From Bradyrhizobium sp. CCGB12 (lineage in GTDB: Bacteria; Pseudomonadota; Alphaproteobacteria; Rhizobiales; Xanthobacteraceae): DNA of 64,000 bases. A program made the position numbers and the translations under genes. This document shows, piece after piece, positions 1-8,807 of this stretch; position 1 is the first letter of the stretch, and each line of letters begins with the position of its first letter. The notes under the pieces were generated by a model. That model worked only from the letters and a program-made list of their open reading frames with translations, had not been told where the DNA came from and searched no databases. The stretch lies in assembly GCF_024199845.1 (NCBI RefSeq), contig NZ_JANADO010000001.1:6944001-7008000 (forward strand), given 5' to 3'.

Positions 1-24
1 CGGATCGTGGCGCCGGCGCGCTAG

Positions 25-1140
25 TTATTCCGCAACCCGAGCCGACTTGTCGGCGGACGCTTCCGACCATTCGCCGACGACGCGGTCGAGATCGCAGAGA
101 TTCTGGTGCATCTGCTCGAGCGAGAAGCCGAGCGCGAAGAAGCGCTCGGCGGTGTCGCCGGGCTGGCCGCGGATCAGGCCGTCCTGGCGCACGGCGGCGA
201 CCGCCTCGGCGTAATGCTGGAGCGCGACGTGGACGGGATGGATCGGCGGCGCACCGGCCCCCTCGCGCAACGCCGCCGCGGCCGAATGCAGGAAGCGCGC
301 GATCACCGTCGAGACCTCCGTCAGCGGGCCTGCGAGCCGCATCTGCACGTCGGCCGGCAGCGGCACCACGGTGGCGCGGCCGATCATCACGACGTCATGG
401 CGCAGCCGCAGGATGGTGCGCAGCAAGGGGCCGGTATCCGGCCCGCTCGACAAGCGCGCGGCGCGCTCGCGTTCGGCTTCGGCGCCAATCGCGTTGAGGT
501 TGACCATGGCGGTGCCGATGCCGTCCTGGATCCGGTGCAGCGCGTCGTTGTCGCGGCCGCGCGTCAGGCCCGCGAGCAGCTCGGTGAAGGCATCGGCGAT
601 CAGTTCGAGCAGTTTTGCTGCGCTGGCGCGGATCTGCCGCACCGCGCGCGAGGGCAGCACCAGGAACGAGACCAGCAACCCCGTGATGGCGCCGACCGCG
701 ACCTCGCTGACGCGATCGATCGCCGAGGTCATGGGATCGGAGTGATGCATGGTCGGAACCAGGAGCACGATCACGGCCGTGACCGTCGCCGCGCTGAGGC
801 TCGGATTGATTGCGGCGATGAAGGCGAGCGGGGCGACCGAAAGCACCAGAAGCCCCAACAACCCGGCTTCGCTGGAGTACGGGATCAGGATCGCGATCGC
901 GCCGCCATAGATGGCGCCGCCGATGGTGCCGAGCATGTAGTCGCGCGTCGCCTTCAGCGAGCGGCCGACGCTCATCTGGGTCACGATCAGCGAGGTCAGC
1001 ACCGCCCAGAGCGGCAATAGCAGATGCAGTGCGGTGGCGATTGCGTAGGCTGCTACCGCCGCGACGGTGACCCGGATCGCCAGCCCCAGCTGCGTCCTGC
1101 GCGCCCGGATCCGGCCGAACAGCTCTCTTGCGCGTATCAT
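25..1140 (-). CDS. FUSC-family inner-membrane protein (putative aromatic acid exporter type)
   Basis: A 371-residue protein. The first ~190 residues hold a run of hydrophobic helices (for example around the AAYAIATALHLLLPLW and LLGLLVLSVAPLAFIAAI stretches). A hydrophilic, Arg/Glu-rich cytoplasmic half follows. This is the layout of the N-terminal half of fusaric-acid-resistance/aromatic acid exporter (FUSC) proteins, which are thought to export aromatic acids; substrate here is unknown. The chosen start is the ATG at 1138-1140; an upstream in-frame extension reads through the divergent promoter region and lacks family-like sequence. It is divergent from the MmgE/PrpD gene, about 120 bp away. 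Family assignment is fairly secure, function inferred. Confidence 0.8.
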   Translation of the reverse strand: MIRARELFGRIRARRTQLGLAIRVTVAAVAAYAIATALHLLLPLWAVLTSLIVTQMSVGRSLKATRDYMLGTIGGAIYGGAIAILIPYSSEAGLLGLLVLSVAPLAFIAAINPSLSAATVTAVIVLLVPTMHHSDPMTSAIDRVSEVAVGAITGLLVSFLVLPSRAVRQIRASAAKLLELIADAFTELLAGLTRGRDNDALHRIQDGIGTAMVNLNAIGAEAERERAARLSSGPDTGPLLRTILRLRHDVVMIGRATVVPLPADVQMRLAGPLTEVSTVIARFLHSAAAALREGAGAPPIHPVHVALQHYAEAVAAVRQDGLIRGQPGDTAERFFALGFSLEQMHQNLCDLDRVVGEWSEASADKSARVAE

Positions 1141-1262
1141 CGTCAACGTCCCGGTCCGATCCTGTTGAGCGAGGCAAAAGCATGGCTGATGCCCGCCCCC
1201 GCAAGGCCGCTTGAAAGGCGAAATCAGCCCGCCTAACTTGCCGGCCAAAACGAGGAAACACG

Positions 1263-2630
1263 ATGGCCCACGAAACCGCAACGCTCGCCGCCTATGTCTT
1301 CAATCTAAAATACCAGGATATTCCGGCGGAGGTGCTGAAGCGCGCCAAGGTGCTGACGCTGGATTTCCTCGGCAGTGCCATCCGCGCCCGCAACGAGGCG
1401 GAATCGACCCCGTCGATCCTGAAGACGCTGGAGGCGCTCGCGCTCGACACCAAGGGCGAGTCCACCGTATTCGGCGATGCCAAGACCTGGACGCCAGCGG
1501 TGGCGGCGCTGCTCAACGGCGCGCTCGGACATTCGCTCGACTTCGACGATACGCATGCCGATTCCTCGCTGCATCCGAGTGCGCCGGTGGTGCCGGCCGC
1601 CTTCGCCGTCGGCGAGATGGTCGGCGCGTCCGGACGTGACGTGCTGACCGCGATCGTCGCGGGCTATGAGGTCTGCTGCCGGCTCGGCAACGCGCTCGAT
1701 CCGACCTCGCACTACGCGCGCGGCTTCCACCCGACCGCGACCGCCGGCACCTATGGCGCGGCCGCGGCGGCGGCAAAACTGTTCGGCCTCTCCGCGCAGC
1801 AGATCATCGCAGCCTTCGGCGTGTCCGGCAGCCAGGCCGCGGGCTCGCTGCAATTCCTGGTCAACGGCGCCTGGAACAAGCGCTACCAGGTCGGCGCCGC
1901 CGCGATGAACGGCGTGATCGCCGCGACGCTGGCGCGCAACGATTTCGTCGGCGCGACCGAATCGGTCGAGGGCAAGCACGGCCTGCTCGCCGGCTACACC
2001 GACGATGCGCATCCGGGCAAGGCCGTCGCCGAGCTCGGCAAGACCTACGAGACCATGAAGATCGGCGTGAAGCCTTATCCGAGCTGTCGCTACACCCATG
2101 CGGCGATCGATGCGCTGATCGCGATGCGGCGCGAGCACAATCTGACGCCCGACCAGGTCAAGCGTGTCGAGATCGGCCTGCATCGCAACGGCATCACGCT
2201 CACCGGCGATGCCGCCACCAAGCGGCATCCGACCTCGATCGTCGGCGGTCAGTTCTCGATGTTCTTCACCGGCGCGCTCGCACTCGACCAGGGCTCGTTC
2301 GGCTGGGACGACTATGACCGCCTTGGCGACGCCGCCATCGACGCGCTCGCCGACAAGTTCGACGTGGTGCAGGACGACCGCCTCGAGGTCGGCCGCACCC
2401 ATCCGTTCGGCGCCCGCGTCAGCATCACCACCGACGACGGCGTGCACGAGCGGCTCTACGCCGATCCCTCCGGCGAGCCGAATTCGTTTCCCGACACACA
2501 GGCGATGCAGCAGAAGTTTCTGACGCTGGCCCGCCCCGTGCTGAATGCGCGGGCAGAAAAGTTTGCGGATGCGATCATGACGCTGGAGCGGTTCGATCGC
2601 GTGGCCAAGGCGACGGAGCTGGGGAGGTAG
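1263..2630 (+). CDS. MmgE/PrpD family protein
   Basis: A 455-residue protein of the MmgE/PrpD family, which includes 2-methylcitrate dehydratase, cis-aconitate decarboxylase and iminodisuccinate epimerase. The conserved N-terminal block GHSLDFDDTHADSS (about residues 89-102) and the mid-protein KPYPSCRYTHAAIDA block are clear. Length matches the family (~450-480). There is no prpB/prpC neighbour, so a methylcitrate-cycle role is not supported by context; the precise substrate cannot be read from sequence. An ATG lies ~8 nt after a GAGGAA ribosome binding site. A palindromic repeat follows the stop codon. Confidence 0.85.
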   Translation: MAHETATLAAYVFNLKYQDIPAEVLKRAKVLTLDFLGSAIRARNEAESTPSILKTLEALALDTKGESTVFGDAKTWTPAVAALLNGALGHSLDFDDTHADSSLHPSAPVVPAAFAVGEMVGASGRDVLTAIVAGYEVCCRLGNALDPTSHYARGFHPTATAGTYGAAAAAAKLFGLSAQQIIAAFGVSGSQAAGSLQFLVNGAWNKRYQVGAAAMNGVIAATLARNDFVGATESVEGKHGLLAGYTDDAHPGKAVAELGKTYETMKIGVKPYPSCRYTHAAIDALIAMRREHNLTPDQVKRVEIGLHRNGITLTGDAATKRHPTSIVGGQFSMFFTGALALDQGSFGWDDYDRLGDAAIDALADKFDVVQDDRLEVGRTHPFGARVSITTDDGVHERLYADPSGEPNSFPDTQAMQQKFLTLARPVLNARAEKFADAIMTLERFDRVAKATELGR

Positions 2631-2650
2631 GACTCGCGCTGCGCGTTCTC

Positions 2651-2802
2651 TTCCCTCTCCCCTTGCGGGAGAGGGTGGCTCGCCGCGTAGCGGCGAGACG
2701 GGTGAGGGGTTCTCTCCGCGAGCACCTTCATGCAGTTGAATTTGCGGAGACGTACCCCTCATCCGGCGCTTCGCGCCACCTTCTCCCGCAAGGGGAGAAG
2801 GA
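2651..2802. repeat. Palindromic intergenic repeat (CCCTCTCCC type)
   Basis: Two GC-rich inverted arms, CCCTCTCCCCTTGCGGGAGA near 2651 and TTCTCCCGCAAGGGGAGAAG near 2781, enclose about 110 bp. The same kind of element recurs at 4421-4552, 18600-18757 and 42673-42790 in this window. It lies between the convergent ends of two genes and can fold into a long hairpin. Confidence 0.75.
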
Positions 2803-2821
2803 AGAAAGCACCCCACTCCTC

Positions 2822-4249
2822 TCAATCCGCCCCCGCCACCTTCCCGTTCCCGCGCGTCGCCGCAATCACTTCCCGGATCAGATCGAACACGCCGTCGGCT
2901 TCCGGCGGCCCGTTCGGCGAGCGGCCGAGGCGCACGATGACGAGGCGCTCCGAGGGAATGATGATCGTGTACTGCCCGATCGTGCCCTTGGCGAAGAAGG
3001 CATCGCGCGGCCAGCCGTGCTTGATTCGAAACTTTGCACCAAAGCTATCGCCCTGGTTGGTCCAGAAGCCGGCGCCGATGCCGACCCAGGCGTTCGGCGT
3101 GGCGGCCGCGGAATAATTCACCCAGCCCTCCGGCAGGATGCGCTTGCCGCCGGCGACGCCGTCGTTGAGATAAAGCTGGCCGAAGCGCGCCCAGTCGCGC
3201 GCGGAGGCCAGCATCTCGCTTGAGCCCTCGATCGTGCCGGCACTGTCGAGCTGAAGCGTGACGTTGTTCATGCCGAGGGGCGCGAACAATTCGCGGCGCG
3301 CGAAGGCCAACGCATCTGCGGGTTTGCCGCCCGCGGCGTTGCGGATCAGATGCGCAAGAATGAGAAAATTGCCGTCGTGATAATTCCACGCCGTGCCCGG
3401 CGCGGTCGCGAGCGGCGCGCGCTCGGCAAAGCTGGTCATATCGTCCTCGGCGTACTTCATGGCGTTGATCGGCTCGAGTGCGGAGCCGAGCGAAGCCTCC
3501 AACGAGCTTCCGAGCGCAATGCCCGCGGTGTGCCGCAGCAATTGATCGACCGTGATGGCATGGTGCGGATCATCAGGATTTTGCCAGGCGGCGATTGGCG
3601 CGGGCCCATCCAGCTTCAACTTGCCCTGGCGCACGAGAATGCCCGTCAGTGCGGACATCACCGACTTCGTCATGGAGATGCCGAGCAGCTGCGTCTCCGG
3701 TCCGACACCGTCGGCGTAGCGCTCGGCGATGACGCGGCCGGACTTCATCACGACGATCGCGCGAGTGCGGCGATAGGGCGGCTGTGCGGGCTCGGCGAAG
3801 GCGCGATCGAGCGCGGCTGCCAGGCCCTCGCTTTGTGGAGGTACGATCCCTGCGCCGGCGATATCAGGGAGCAGCGCGGGCTGCTTGTCGTCAGGCGGCA
3901 ACGCGACGTCGACGAGCCCCTGGCCGTGCTCGAGCGTGCAGCCAAGTCCCTCGCGATAGACGGCATGGCTGCGGCCGATGCCGAATAGGGACACCGTGAC
4001 ATCCTTACGGGCGCGATCGACCTGCAGATTCATCGTCCAGGTCAGGAGGCCGGTGCCCGGCATCGCGTCGGTGGTCTCGACGAGGTTACGCTGGGGATCC
4101 AGGCCGGAGACGAACGTCTCCGAGCAGATGATGTCGGCGATGAAGCCGGTGGCAACCTTGGGCACGTGATGCGCCCGTGCCGCGCCGAGCGCGAGGCCGG
4201 CGCAGGCGATGGCAGTGGTGAGGAGGACGATCTTACGGCGACGGGTCAC
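2822..4249 (-). CDS. Exported serine hydrolase (beta-lactamase fold)
   Basis: A 475-residue protein with an N-terminal signal peptide (basic MTRRRK, hydrophobic core, then Ala-rich AARA near residue 26). The C-terminal two thirds are a class C beta-lactamase/esterase type serine hydrolase: the SxxK nucleophile motif is SMTK at residues 192-195, and the second motif is a Tyr near 290 in NYHDGN. The first ~150 residues form an extra domain before the hydrolase. Such proteins act on esters or amides in the periplasm; the substrate cannot be named. It is flanked by palindromic repeats on both sides, so it is probably monocistronic. Confidence 0.8.
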   Translation of the reverse strand: MTRRRKIVLLTTAIACAGLALGAARAHHVPKVATGFIADIICSETFVSGLDPQRNLVETTDAMPGTGLLTWTMNLQVDRARKDVTVSLFGIGRSHAVYREGLGCTLEHGQGLVDVALPPDDKQPALLPDIAGAGIVPPQSEGLAAALDRAFAEPAQPPYRRTRAIVVMKSGRVIAERYADGVGPETQLLGISMTKSVMSALTGILVRQGKLKLDGPAPIAAWQNPDDPHHAITVDQLLRHTAGIALGSSLEASLGSALEPINAMKYAEDDMTSFAERAPLATAPGTAWNYHDGNFLILAHLIRNAAGGKPADALAFARRELFAPLGMNNVTLQLDSAGTIEGSSEMLASARDWARFGQLYLNDGVAGGKRILPEGWVNYSAAATPNAWVGIGAGFWTNQGDSFGAKFRIKHGWPRDAFFAKGTIGQYTIIIPSERLVIVRLGRSPNGPPEADGVFDLIREVIAATRGNGKVAGAD

Positions 4250-4562
4250 GGGCTTTCTCCGGCTGCGGGGCGAGTGCGGGAGAGCAGGCCGGATGCGGGC
4301 GATACGCGCTCGCCGGATTTGAAAAGCGACCTCGTCGAAACTGATCGGGACTAGTCGATTTCGGAATTGTCCTTTTATTTCAATTACGTAAATCGCCGCA
4401 TCGCCACAGTGCGCTGCGCTCCCTCTCCCCGTTCTTACGGGGAGAGGGTTGGGGTGAGGGGCCGCTCTCCGCGGATGAGACCGTGGACGGACCTGTACCC
4501 CCTCACCCGGATCGCAAGGGCGATCCGACCTCTCCCCGCAGGCGGGGAGAGGTTAGGAGAAC
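4250..4562. other. Intergenic region with a palindromic repeat
   Basis: About 310 bp between the start of the serine hydrolase and the stop of the AraC-type regulator, both on the minus strand. It carries the promoter region of the hydrolase (an AT-richer stretch at 4360-4395) and, at 4421-4552, a repeat with CCCTCTCCCC/GGGGAGAGG arms. No gene is seen. Confidence 0.6.
4421..4552. repeat. Palindromic intergenic repeat (CCCTCTCCC type)
   Basis: Left part CCCTCTCCCCGTTCTTACGG with GGGGAGAGGG, right part CCCTCACCC...CTCTCCCCGCAGGCGGGGAG. It is the same family as the element at 2651, with both arms themselves palindromic. Confidence 0.75.
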
Positions 4563-5624
4563 TCAGGCTGCATCGGCCTTGAGGCGCCGGTACTCCGTCG
4601 GCGTTACCCCGGTTACCGCCTTGAAGGCGCGGTTGAACGGGCCGAGCGACTGGAAGCCGGCATCCATCGCGATGGTGATGACGGGAACCTCGGCCTGGGC
4701 GGGATCGGCGAGCGCGGCCTTGGCCTCCTCGATCCTGTGATTGTTGAGGAACACATTGAAGTTGCGATAGCCCAGTCGCTGGTTGATCAACCTGCGCAGC
4801 CGGTATTCCGGAATTTTCAGCCGGCCCGCCAGCACGCCGATGGTGATGTTCTCCTGACGATAGATCCGCTCGTCCCCCATCAGCCGCATCAGGGCGTCGA
4901 TGAGCTTTTGATCGGCGGCGTCATCGGCCGCAGGCTGGCTGAAAACGTCAGGCGATGCGGGCTCCGCCGCGGCCGGAAACAGATCCTCCCCGTCAACGCG
5001 CATCATGGCATAGACGATCGCCGCGACGGTGCAGGCGAGCACGCCGGCATTGATGGTTTCGGCGACCGCGCCGACATGGTGGCCGGCGACGGTGATCTGG
5101 AGCACCGCGTTCAGCCCGCCATAGAGCGCGGTTGCGCAGACAATGAAGACACGAACGCGGCGGCGGCGCTCGACCAGGTCGACCGGCCAGGAGGCGATCA
5201 TCTGGCCGACCGCAAGCGCGATGAAGCCGAGCACGATCAGATTGACCACCGTTACCGAGAACCGCACATGGCCGCTGGGTGCAATCCAGACGCAGCCTGC
5301 AAAGCTGAAGGCCGTCACCAGCGCCCAGACCCATCCGTGCCACCAGCGGAGGCGAAATTCGTCGTCGAACAGGGACCGCGTGAACAGCCAGAACACCACG
5401 ATGGTGCCGGTCGACAACGCGATCAGCGGTGCATGCCAGAGCGGAACCCGCGACGTGACATCCAACGAATAGCTCACAGCATGCGCGATCGAGCTCAGCG
5501 CGAAGGCCGCGCCGAGGCGAGCAGCCAGCACGTTGCGAAAATCATGTAACAGCGACGCCGCCAACATCAGCAGCAGCGCGACGCTGGCGGCGCGAAAGGC
5601 AAGCTCGAGGGCGGCTGTTGTCAT
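4563..5624 (-). CDS. AraC-family transcriptional regulator with membrane N-terminus
   Basis: A 353-residue protein. The C-terminal ~100 residues are an AraC-type double helix-turn-helix DNA-binding domain (AGRLKIPEYRLRRLIN, then AMDAGFQSLGPFNRAFKAVTGVTPTEYRR, residues about 255-350). The N-terminal ~210 residues contain about six or seven hydrophobic segments (for example VALLLMLAASLL, IVVFWLFTRSLF, VNLIVLGFIALAVG), a layout of membrane-anchored AraC regulators. This suggests sensing at the membrane, with the DNA-binding domain in the cytoplasm. Target genes are not evident; the pirin gene is divergent ~260 bp away with a repeat in between. Confidence 0.85.
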   Translation of the reverse strand: MTTAALELAFRAASVALLLMLAASLLHDFRNVLAARLGAAFALSSIAHAVSYSLDVTSRVPLWHAPLIALSTGTIVVFWLFTRSLFDDEFRLRWWHGWVWALVTAFSFAGCVWIAPSGHVRFSVTVVNLIVLGFIALAVGQMIASWPVDLVERRRRVRVFIVCATALYGGLNAVLQITVAGHHVGAVAETINAGVLACTVAAIVYAMMRVDGEDLFPAAAEPASPDVFSQPAADDAADQKLIDALMRLMGDERIYRQENITIGVLAGRLKIPEYRLRRLINQRLGYRNFNVFLNNHRIEEAKAALADPAQAEVPVITIAMDAGFQSLGPFNRAFKAVTGVTPTEYRRLKADAA

Positions 5625-5708
5625 CGCAGGCTGCGGTCGATCACGGTTGCGGTCGGCCGAACATCGTTCGTTGCGTCCATTTTTTCAAGAACCATCCACA
5701 CCACAACT

Positions 5709-5810
5709 GTCATCGCCCGGCTTGACCGGGCGATCCAGTATTCCGAGACGGCTGTGATTGAACCGATGGGCCGCGGCGTACTGGATGCCTCGCTTTCGCG
5801 GGGCATGACA
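5709..5810. repeat. Imperfect palindromic intergenic repeat (GTCATSSCCCG type)
   Basis: Starts GTCATCGCCCGGCTTGACCG and ends CTTTCGCGGGGCATGAC; the ends are inverted (GTCAT/ATGAC), and CCAGTA/TACTGG repeats sit inside. It lies between two divergent genes. Elements at 48027-48094 and 50778-50919 have similar GTCATG..CCGG ends. Confidence 0.65.
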
Positions 5811-5883
5811 GAGGTGCTTTGTCGCGACGGCAATGCGAAATTCTGCTACGATCACGCCCAAGAAAGTCAGAAGGAGTCCACCC

Positions 5884-6801
5884 ATGAGCTGGCAACCCTC
5901 GAACGATCCCGTGCTCGGCGATCCCATGTCCTGTGATGCGCTCGACCTCGTCATCGTCCCGCGCACGCGCGACCTCGGCGACGGATTTGCGGTGCGGCGC
6001 GCGCTGCCGCATGGCAGGCGGCAGATGGTCGGCCCCTTCATCTTCTTCGATCATTTCGGACCGGTGCAGTTCGTCTCCGGCAAGGGCATGGACGTGCGGC
6101 CGCATCCGCATATCGGGCTTGCCACCGTCACCTATCTGTTCGACGGCGCGATCATGCATCGCGACAGCGAGGGCAACGTTCAGGAGATCGCGCCCGGCGC
6201 GATGAACCTGATGACGGCGGGGCGCGGCATCGCGCATTCCGAGCGCACGCCGGATGCGCAGCGCGCCTCGGGCCAGAAGATGCTCGGCCTGCAGAGCTGG
6301 ATCGCGCTGCCGGCCGGATCGGAAGAGATCGCGCCGTCGTTCCAGCATTATGCCGCCGGCGATTTGCCGATGATCTCCGAACGCGACTTCACCGCGCGCG
6401 TGATCGCGGGCTCCGCCTTCGGCATCGCCTCGCCTGTGTCGATGGTCTCGCCCTGGTTCTACACCGAGGTCACCGCCGCGGAAGGCGCGCGCGTCCCGCT
6501 CGACCCCGACCATGAGGAGCGTGCGATCTATGTCGTCGACGGCGAGGTCGAGATCGCGAACGAGCGTCATGAGGGACCGCGACTCCTGATCTTCCGCCCC
6601 GGCGACCGCATCACCGTGAAGGCGCTCAAGCCGACGCGGATGATGTTTCTCGGCGGCGATGCACTGGAGGGCCCGCGCCACATCTGGTGGAATTTCGTCT
6701 CCTCCAGCAAGGAGCGGATCGAGCAGGCCAAGCAGGACTGGAAAACCGGCCGCTTCGCGGCGGTTCCGCAGGAACATGAGTTCATTCCGCTGCCGGAATA
6801 G
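5884..6801 (+). CDS. Pirin family protein
   Basis: A 305-residue bicupin of the pirin family. The N-terminal cupin carries the iron-binding signature: HPHIGL (two His), a further His at HRDS and GIAHSE (His and Glu). Pirins are iron proteins with reported quercetinase activity in some bacteria; the role here is unknown. The start at ATG 5884 is supported by AGAAGGAG nine bases upstream; an upstream in-frame ATG at 5833 adds 17 poorly conserved residues. It is followed 78 bp later by purC, with no terminator obvious. Confidence 0.88.
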   Translation: MSWQPSNDPVLGDPMSCDALDLVIVPRTRDLGDGFAVRRALPHGRRQMVGPFIFFDHFGPVQFVSGKGMDVRPHPHIGLATVTYLFDGAIMHRDSEGNVQEIAPGAMNLMTAGRGIAHSERTPDAQRASGQKMLGLQSWIALPAGSEEIAPSFQHYAAGDLPMISERDFTARVIAGSAFGIASPVSMVSPWFYTEVTAAEGARVPLDPDHEERAIYVVDGEVEIANERHEGPRLLIFRPGDRITVKALKPTRMMFLGGDALEGPRHIWWNFVSSSKERIEQAKQDWKTGRFAAVPQEHEFIPLPE

Positions 6802-6879
6802 GCTATCCCGGTTATCGGCCGTCCTATCAGGCGCGGCCGGATTGTTTGCCTGAAGGCCCTGTCCGCGAAAGCTTTGCCG

Positions 6880-7794
6880 ATGACCACCATGCTCTCCAGT
6901 GACCTGCCGCTGCCCAAGATCGGACGCGGCAAGGTGCGCGACATCTACGCCGTCGACGACGACCGCCTGTTGCTCGTCACTACCGATCGTATCAGCGCCT
7001 TCGACGTCGTGATGGGCGAGACCATCCCGATGAAGGGCGCGGTGCTGACGCAAGTGAGCGCGTTCTGGTTCAATGAGCTCGAAGGCGTGGTGCCGCATCA
7101 CATGATCAGCGCCGACACCGATGCGATCCTCGCGGCGGTGCCGGCCTTGAAACCCCACCGCGCCGAAATCCTCGGCCGCGCCATGCTGTGCAAGCGCACC
7201 ACCGTATTCCCGATCGAATGCGTGATCCGCGGCTATCTCTCGGGCTCGGCCTGGAAGGAATATGCCGCGAGCGGCACGCTCGCCGGCGAGAAGCTGAAGG
7301 CCGGCCTCGTCGAGAGCGAAAAGCTGGAGCCCGCCATCTTCAGCCCCGCGACCAAGGCCGAGAGCGGCCATGACGAGAACATCACCATCGCGAAGATGCG
7401 CACGGTCGTCGGCGACGAGGTCGCCTACACGCTGGAGAGCATGACCCGCGCGATCTACACGCTCGGCGAGGAACTGGCCCGCGAGCAGGGCATCATCATC
7501 GCCGACACCAAATTCGAGTTCGGCCGCGACAAGGACGGCCGCATCATCCTGATCGACGAGGTCATGACGCCGGACTCCTCGCGCTTCTGGGCGGTCGACG
7601 CCTACAAGCCCGGCCAGCCGCAGGCGAGTTTCGACAAGCAACCGCTGCGCGACTATCTCGACATCGAGCGCCACGCCGGTCGCTGGAACGGCGACGCCCC
7701 GCCGCCACCGTTGCCGGCGAGCGTGGTGGACGCGACCAGCAAGCGGTACCTGGAAGCGTATCGGCGCGTGACGGGGCAAGAGCTGAAGATTTAG
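6880..7794 (+). CDS. purC: Phosphoribosylaminoimidazole-succinocarboxamide synthase
   Basis: Catalyses ATP-dependent joining of CAIR and aspartate to SAICAR in purine synthesis. The 304-residue protein has the family motifs [21 protein letters not shown] at the N-terminus, the [14 protein letters not shown] block and IADTKFEFG near residue 212, with [13 protein letters not shown] after it. Length ~300 fits the longer SAICAR synthase type rather than the ~240-residue E. coli form. The ATG at 6880 is preferred over a TTG two codons upstream. Most alphaproteobacteria carry more than one purC-like gene; this one is not next to purS/purQ here. Confidence 0.93.
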   Translation: MTTMLSSDLPLPKIGRGKVRDIYAVDDDRLLLVTTDRISAFDVVMGETIPMKGAVLTQVSAFWFNELEGVVPHHMISADTDAILAAVPALKPHRAEILGRAMLCKRTTVFPIECVIRGYLSGSAWKEYAASGTLAGEKLKAGLVESEKLEPAIFSPATKAESGHDENITIAKMRTVVGDEVAYTLESMTRAIYTLGEELAREQGIIIADTKFEFGRDKDGRIILIDEVMTPDSSRFWAVDAYKPGQPQASFDKQPLRDYLDIERHAGRWNGDAPPPPLPASVVDATSKRYLEAYRRVTGQELKI

Positions 7795-7812
7795 GCCGGC
7801 TGCCGCGCGCGC

Positions 7813-7935
7813 CGTCATTGCGAGGAGCCCTTGCAACGAAGCAATCCAGGCTGCCTCCGCGGAGGGATTCTGGATTGCTTCGCGGAGCCTGTCATCGGGC
7901 CGCGCTTCGCGCGGACCCGGTGGCTCGCAATGACG
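7813..7935. repeat. CGTCATTGCGAGG intergenic repeat with internal CGGAGCCTGTCATCGGGC extension
   Basis: Inverted ends CGTCATTGCGAG and CTCGCAATGACG flank GAAGCAATCCAG and CTGGATTGCTTC, which are also inverted. A copy with the same internal CCTGTCATCGGGC extension is at 30614-30764; shorter copies without it are at 8703 and 14095. Confidence 0.85.
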
Positions 7936-7983
7936 TGGATGGGCTGGTGTGCTCCTCTGGCCCGCCGCGTGTGATTGGCCGTT

Positions 7984-8463
7984 CAATCCGCCAAGCACGA
8001 ACTTCGGAATGTAGCCAAGCAGTTCGGGCGCGATCGCGAGCATCAGCAGAGACAGCGCCGAGACGGTGAGGCCGGACAGGCGGCCGCGGCCGCCGCTGGA
8101 AAAATTGAGGATCGAGCGGCTGACCGAGATGCAACCGGCATAGCCGCCGAGCACGCCGGTCAGCATGTTGGCCGTGCCGGTGACGTTCAGCTCGCGCTCG
8201 AGATTGGCCTCGCGGTGGACGGCTACCTCGATCCTGGTGGTGTTGAACAGCGTGCTCGATGCCGTGACGAAGACCACGGCGACGAGATTGCCAAGCAGGT
8301 CCGGCACCGCAAACCAGGGATATTGAATGAAGCCGTCGGGATGCCAGGGCATCATGAAGGAAGCAGCCGGGGGCGGCTGGAAGGTCCAGCCGAGCGCGCG
8401 GGCTTGGTCGGGCGAGATGCCGGAGAGCCAGAACGCCAGGTGCGCCGTGAGCACGCCGCCGAC
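7984..8463 (-). pseudogene. SulP family anion transporter, internal fragment
   Basis: Read on the minus strand, about 160 residues match the central part of SulP-type sulfate/anion transporters: a hydrophobic LLGNLVAVVFVTASSTLFN segment, then the NVTGTANMLTGVLGGYAG and SVSRSILNFSSGGRGRLSG blocks, ending YIPKFVLGGL. There is no start, and neither the N-terminal part nor the STAS domain is present. The fragment is cut at 7984 near a repeat and at 8463 against an oppositely oriented fragment of what looks like the same gene. A remnant, not a functional gene. Confidence 0.75.
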
Positions 8464-8622
8464 GAGGTCGACAGCGTGCTCTACGTGCTCAACACGCACC
8501 AGTTCGACGCGATCAAGGCCGGGGATTCCGCACTCAGCCACAAGCTGCTGACGTACTTCGTGTCGATCATGGCGGAGCGGCTGACATTCGCAAACCGGAC
8601 GATCGCGGTGTTGAGAAGGTAG
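8464..8622 (+). pseudogene. C-terminal end of a SulP/cyclic-nucleotide-binding transporter, inverted fragment
   Basis: On the plus strand the frame reads DSVLYVLNTHQFDAIKAGD then LLTYFVSIMAERLTFANRTI and ends AVLRR. This resembles the last helices of a Crp-type cNMP-binding domain, as found at the C-terminus of SulP proteins that carry STAS and cNMP domains. It abuts the opposite-strand SulP fragment. The simplest reading is that one gene was broken by an inversion with loss of the STAS region and most of the cNMP domain. No start codon belongs to it. Confidence 0.6.
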
Positions 8623-8624
8623 GC

Positions 8625-8697
8625 CGTAGCCCGCATGAGCGAAGCGATATGCGGGACCTGAGGCCCCGGATGTCGCTAGAGCTCATCCGGGCTACGA
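8625..8697. repeat. GTAGCCCG/CGGGCTAC palindromic repeat
   Basis: Begins CGTAGCCCGCATGAGCGAAG and ends GCTCATCCGGGCTACG; the ends and the GCATGAGC/GCTCATC blocks are inverted. A different family from the neighbouring CGTCATTGCGAGG element. Confidence 0.65.
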
Positions 8698-8702
8698 AGT
8701 TT

Positions 8703-8789
8703 CGTCATTGCGAGGAGCTCTTGCGACGAAGCAATCCAGACTGTCTCAGTGGAAAGATCCTGGATTGCTTCGCTTCGCTCGCAATGACG
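8703..8789. repeat. CGTCATTGCGAGG intergenic repeat
   Basis: Ends CGTCATTGCGAGGAG and GCTCGCAATGACG are inverted; GAAGCAATCCAG and CTGGATTGCTTCG lie inside. Same family as 7813, 14095 and 30614. Confidence 0.85.
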
Positions 8790-8807
8790 TGGAGGGGCCG
8801 ATACGCC

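Noticed and set aside
5710..8541. A 943-codon open frame on the minus strand
   Set aside because: It runs antisense through the pirin and purC genes, whose plus-strand proteins are clearly conserved. Only the part at 7984-8463 has protein-like sequence, and that is a SulP fragment.
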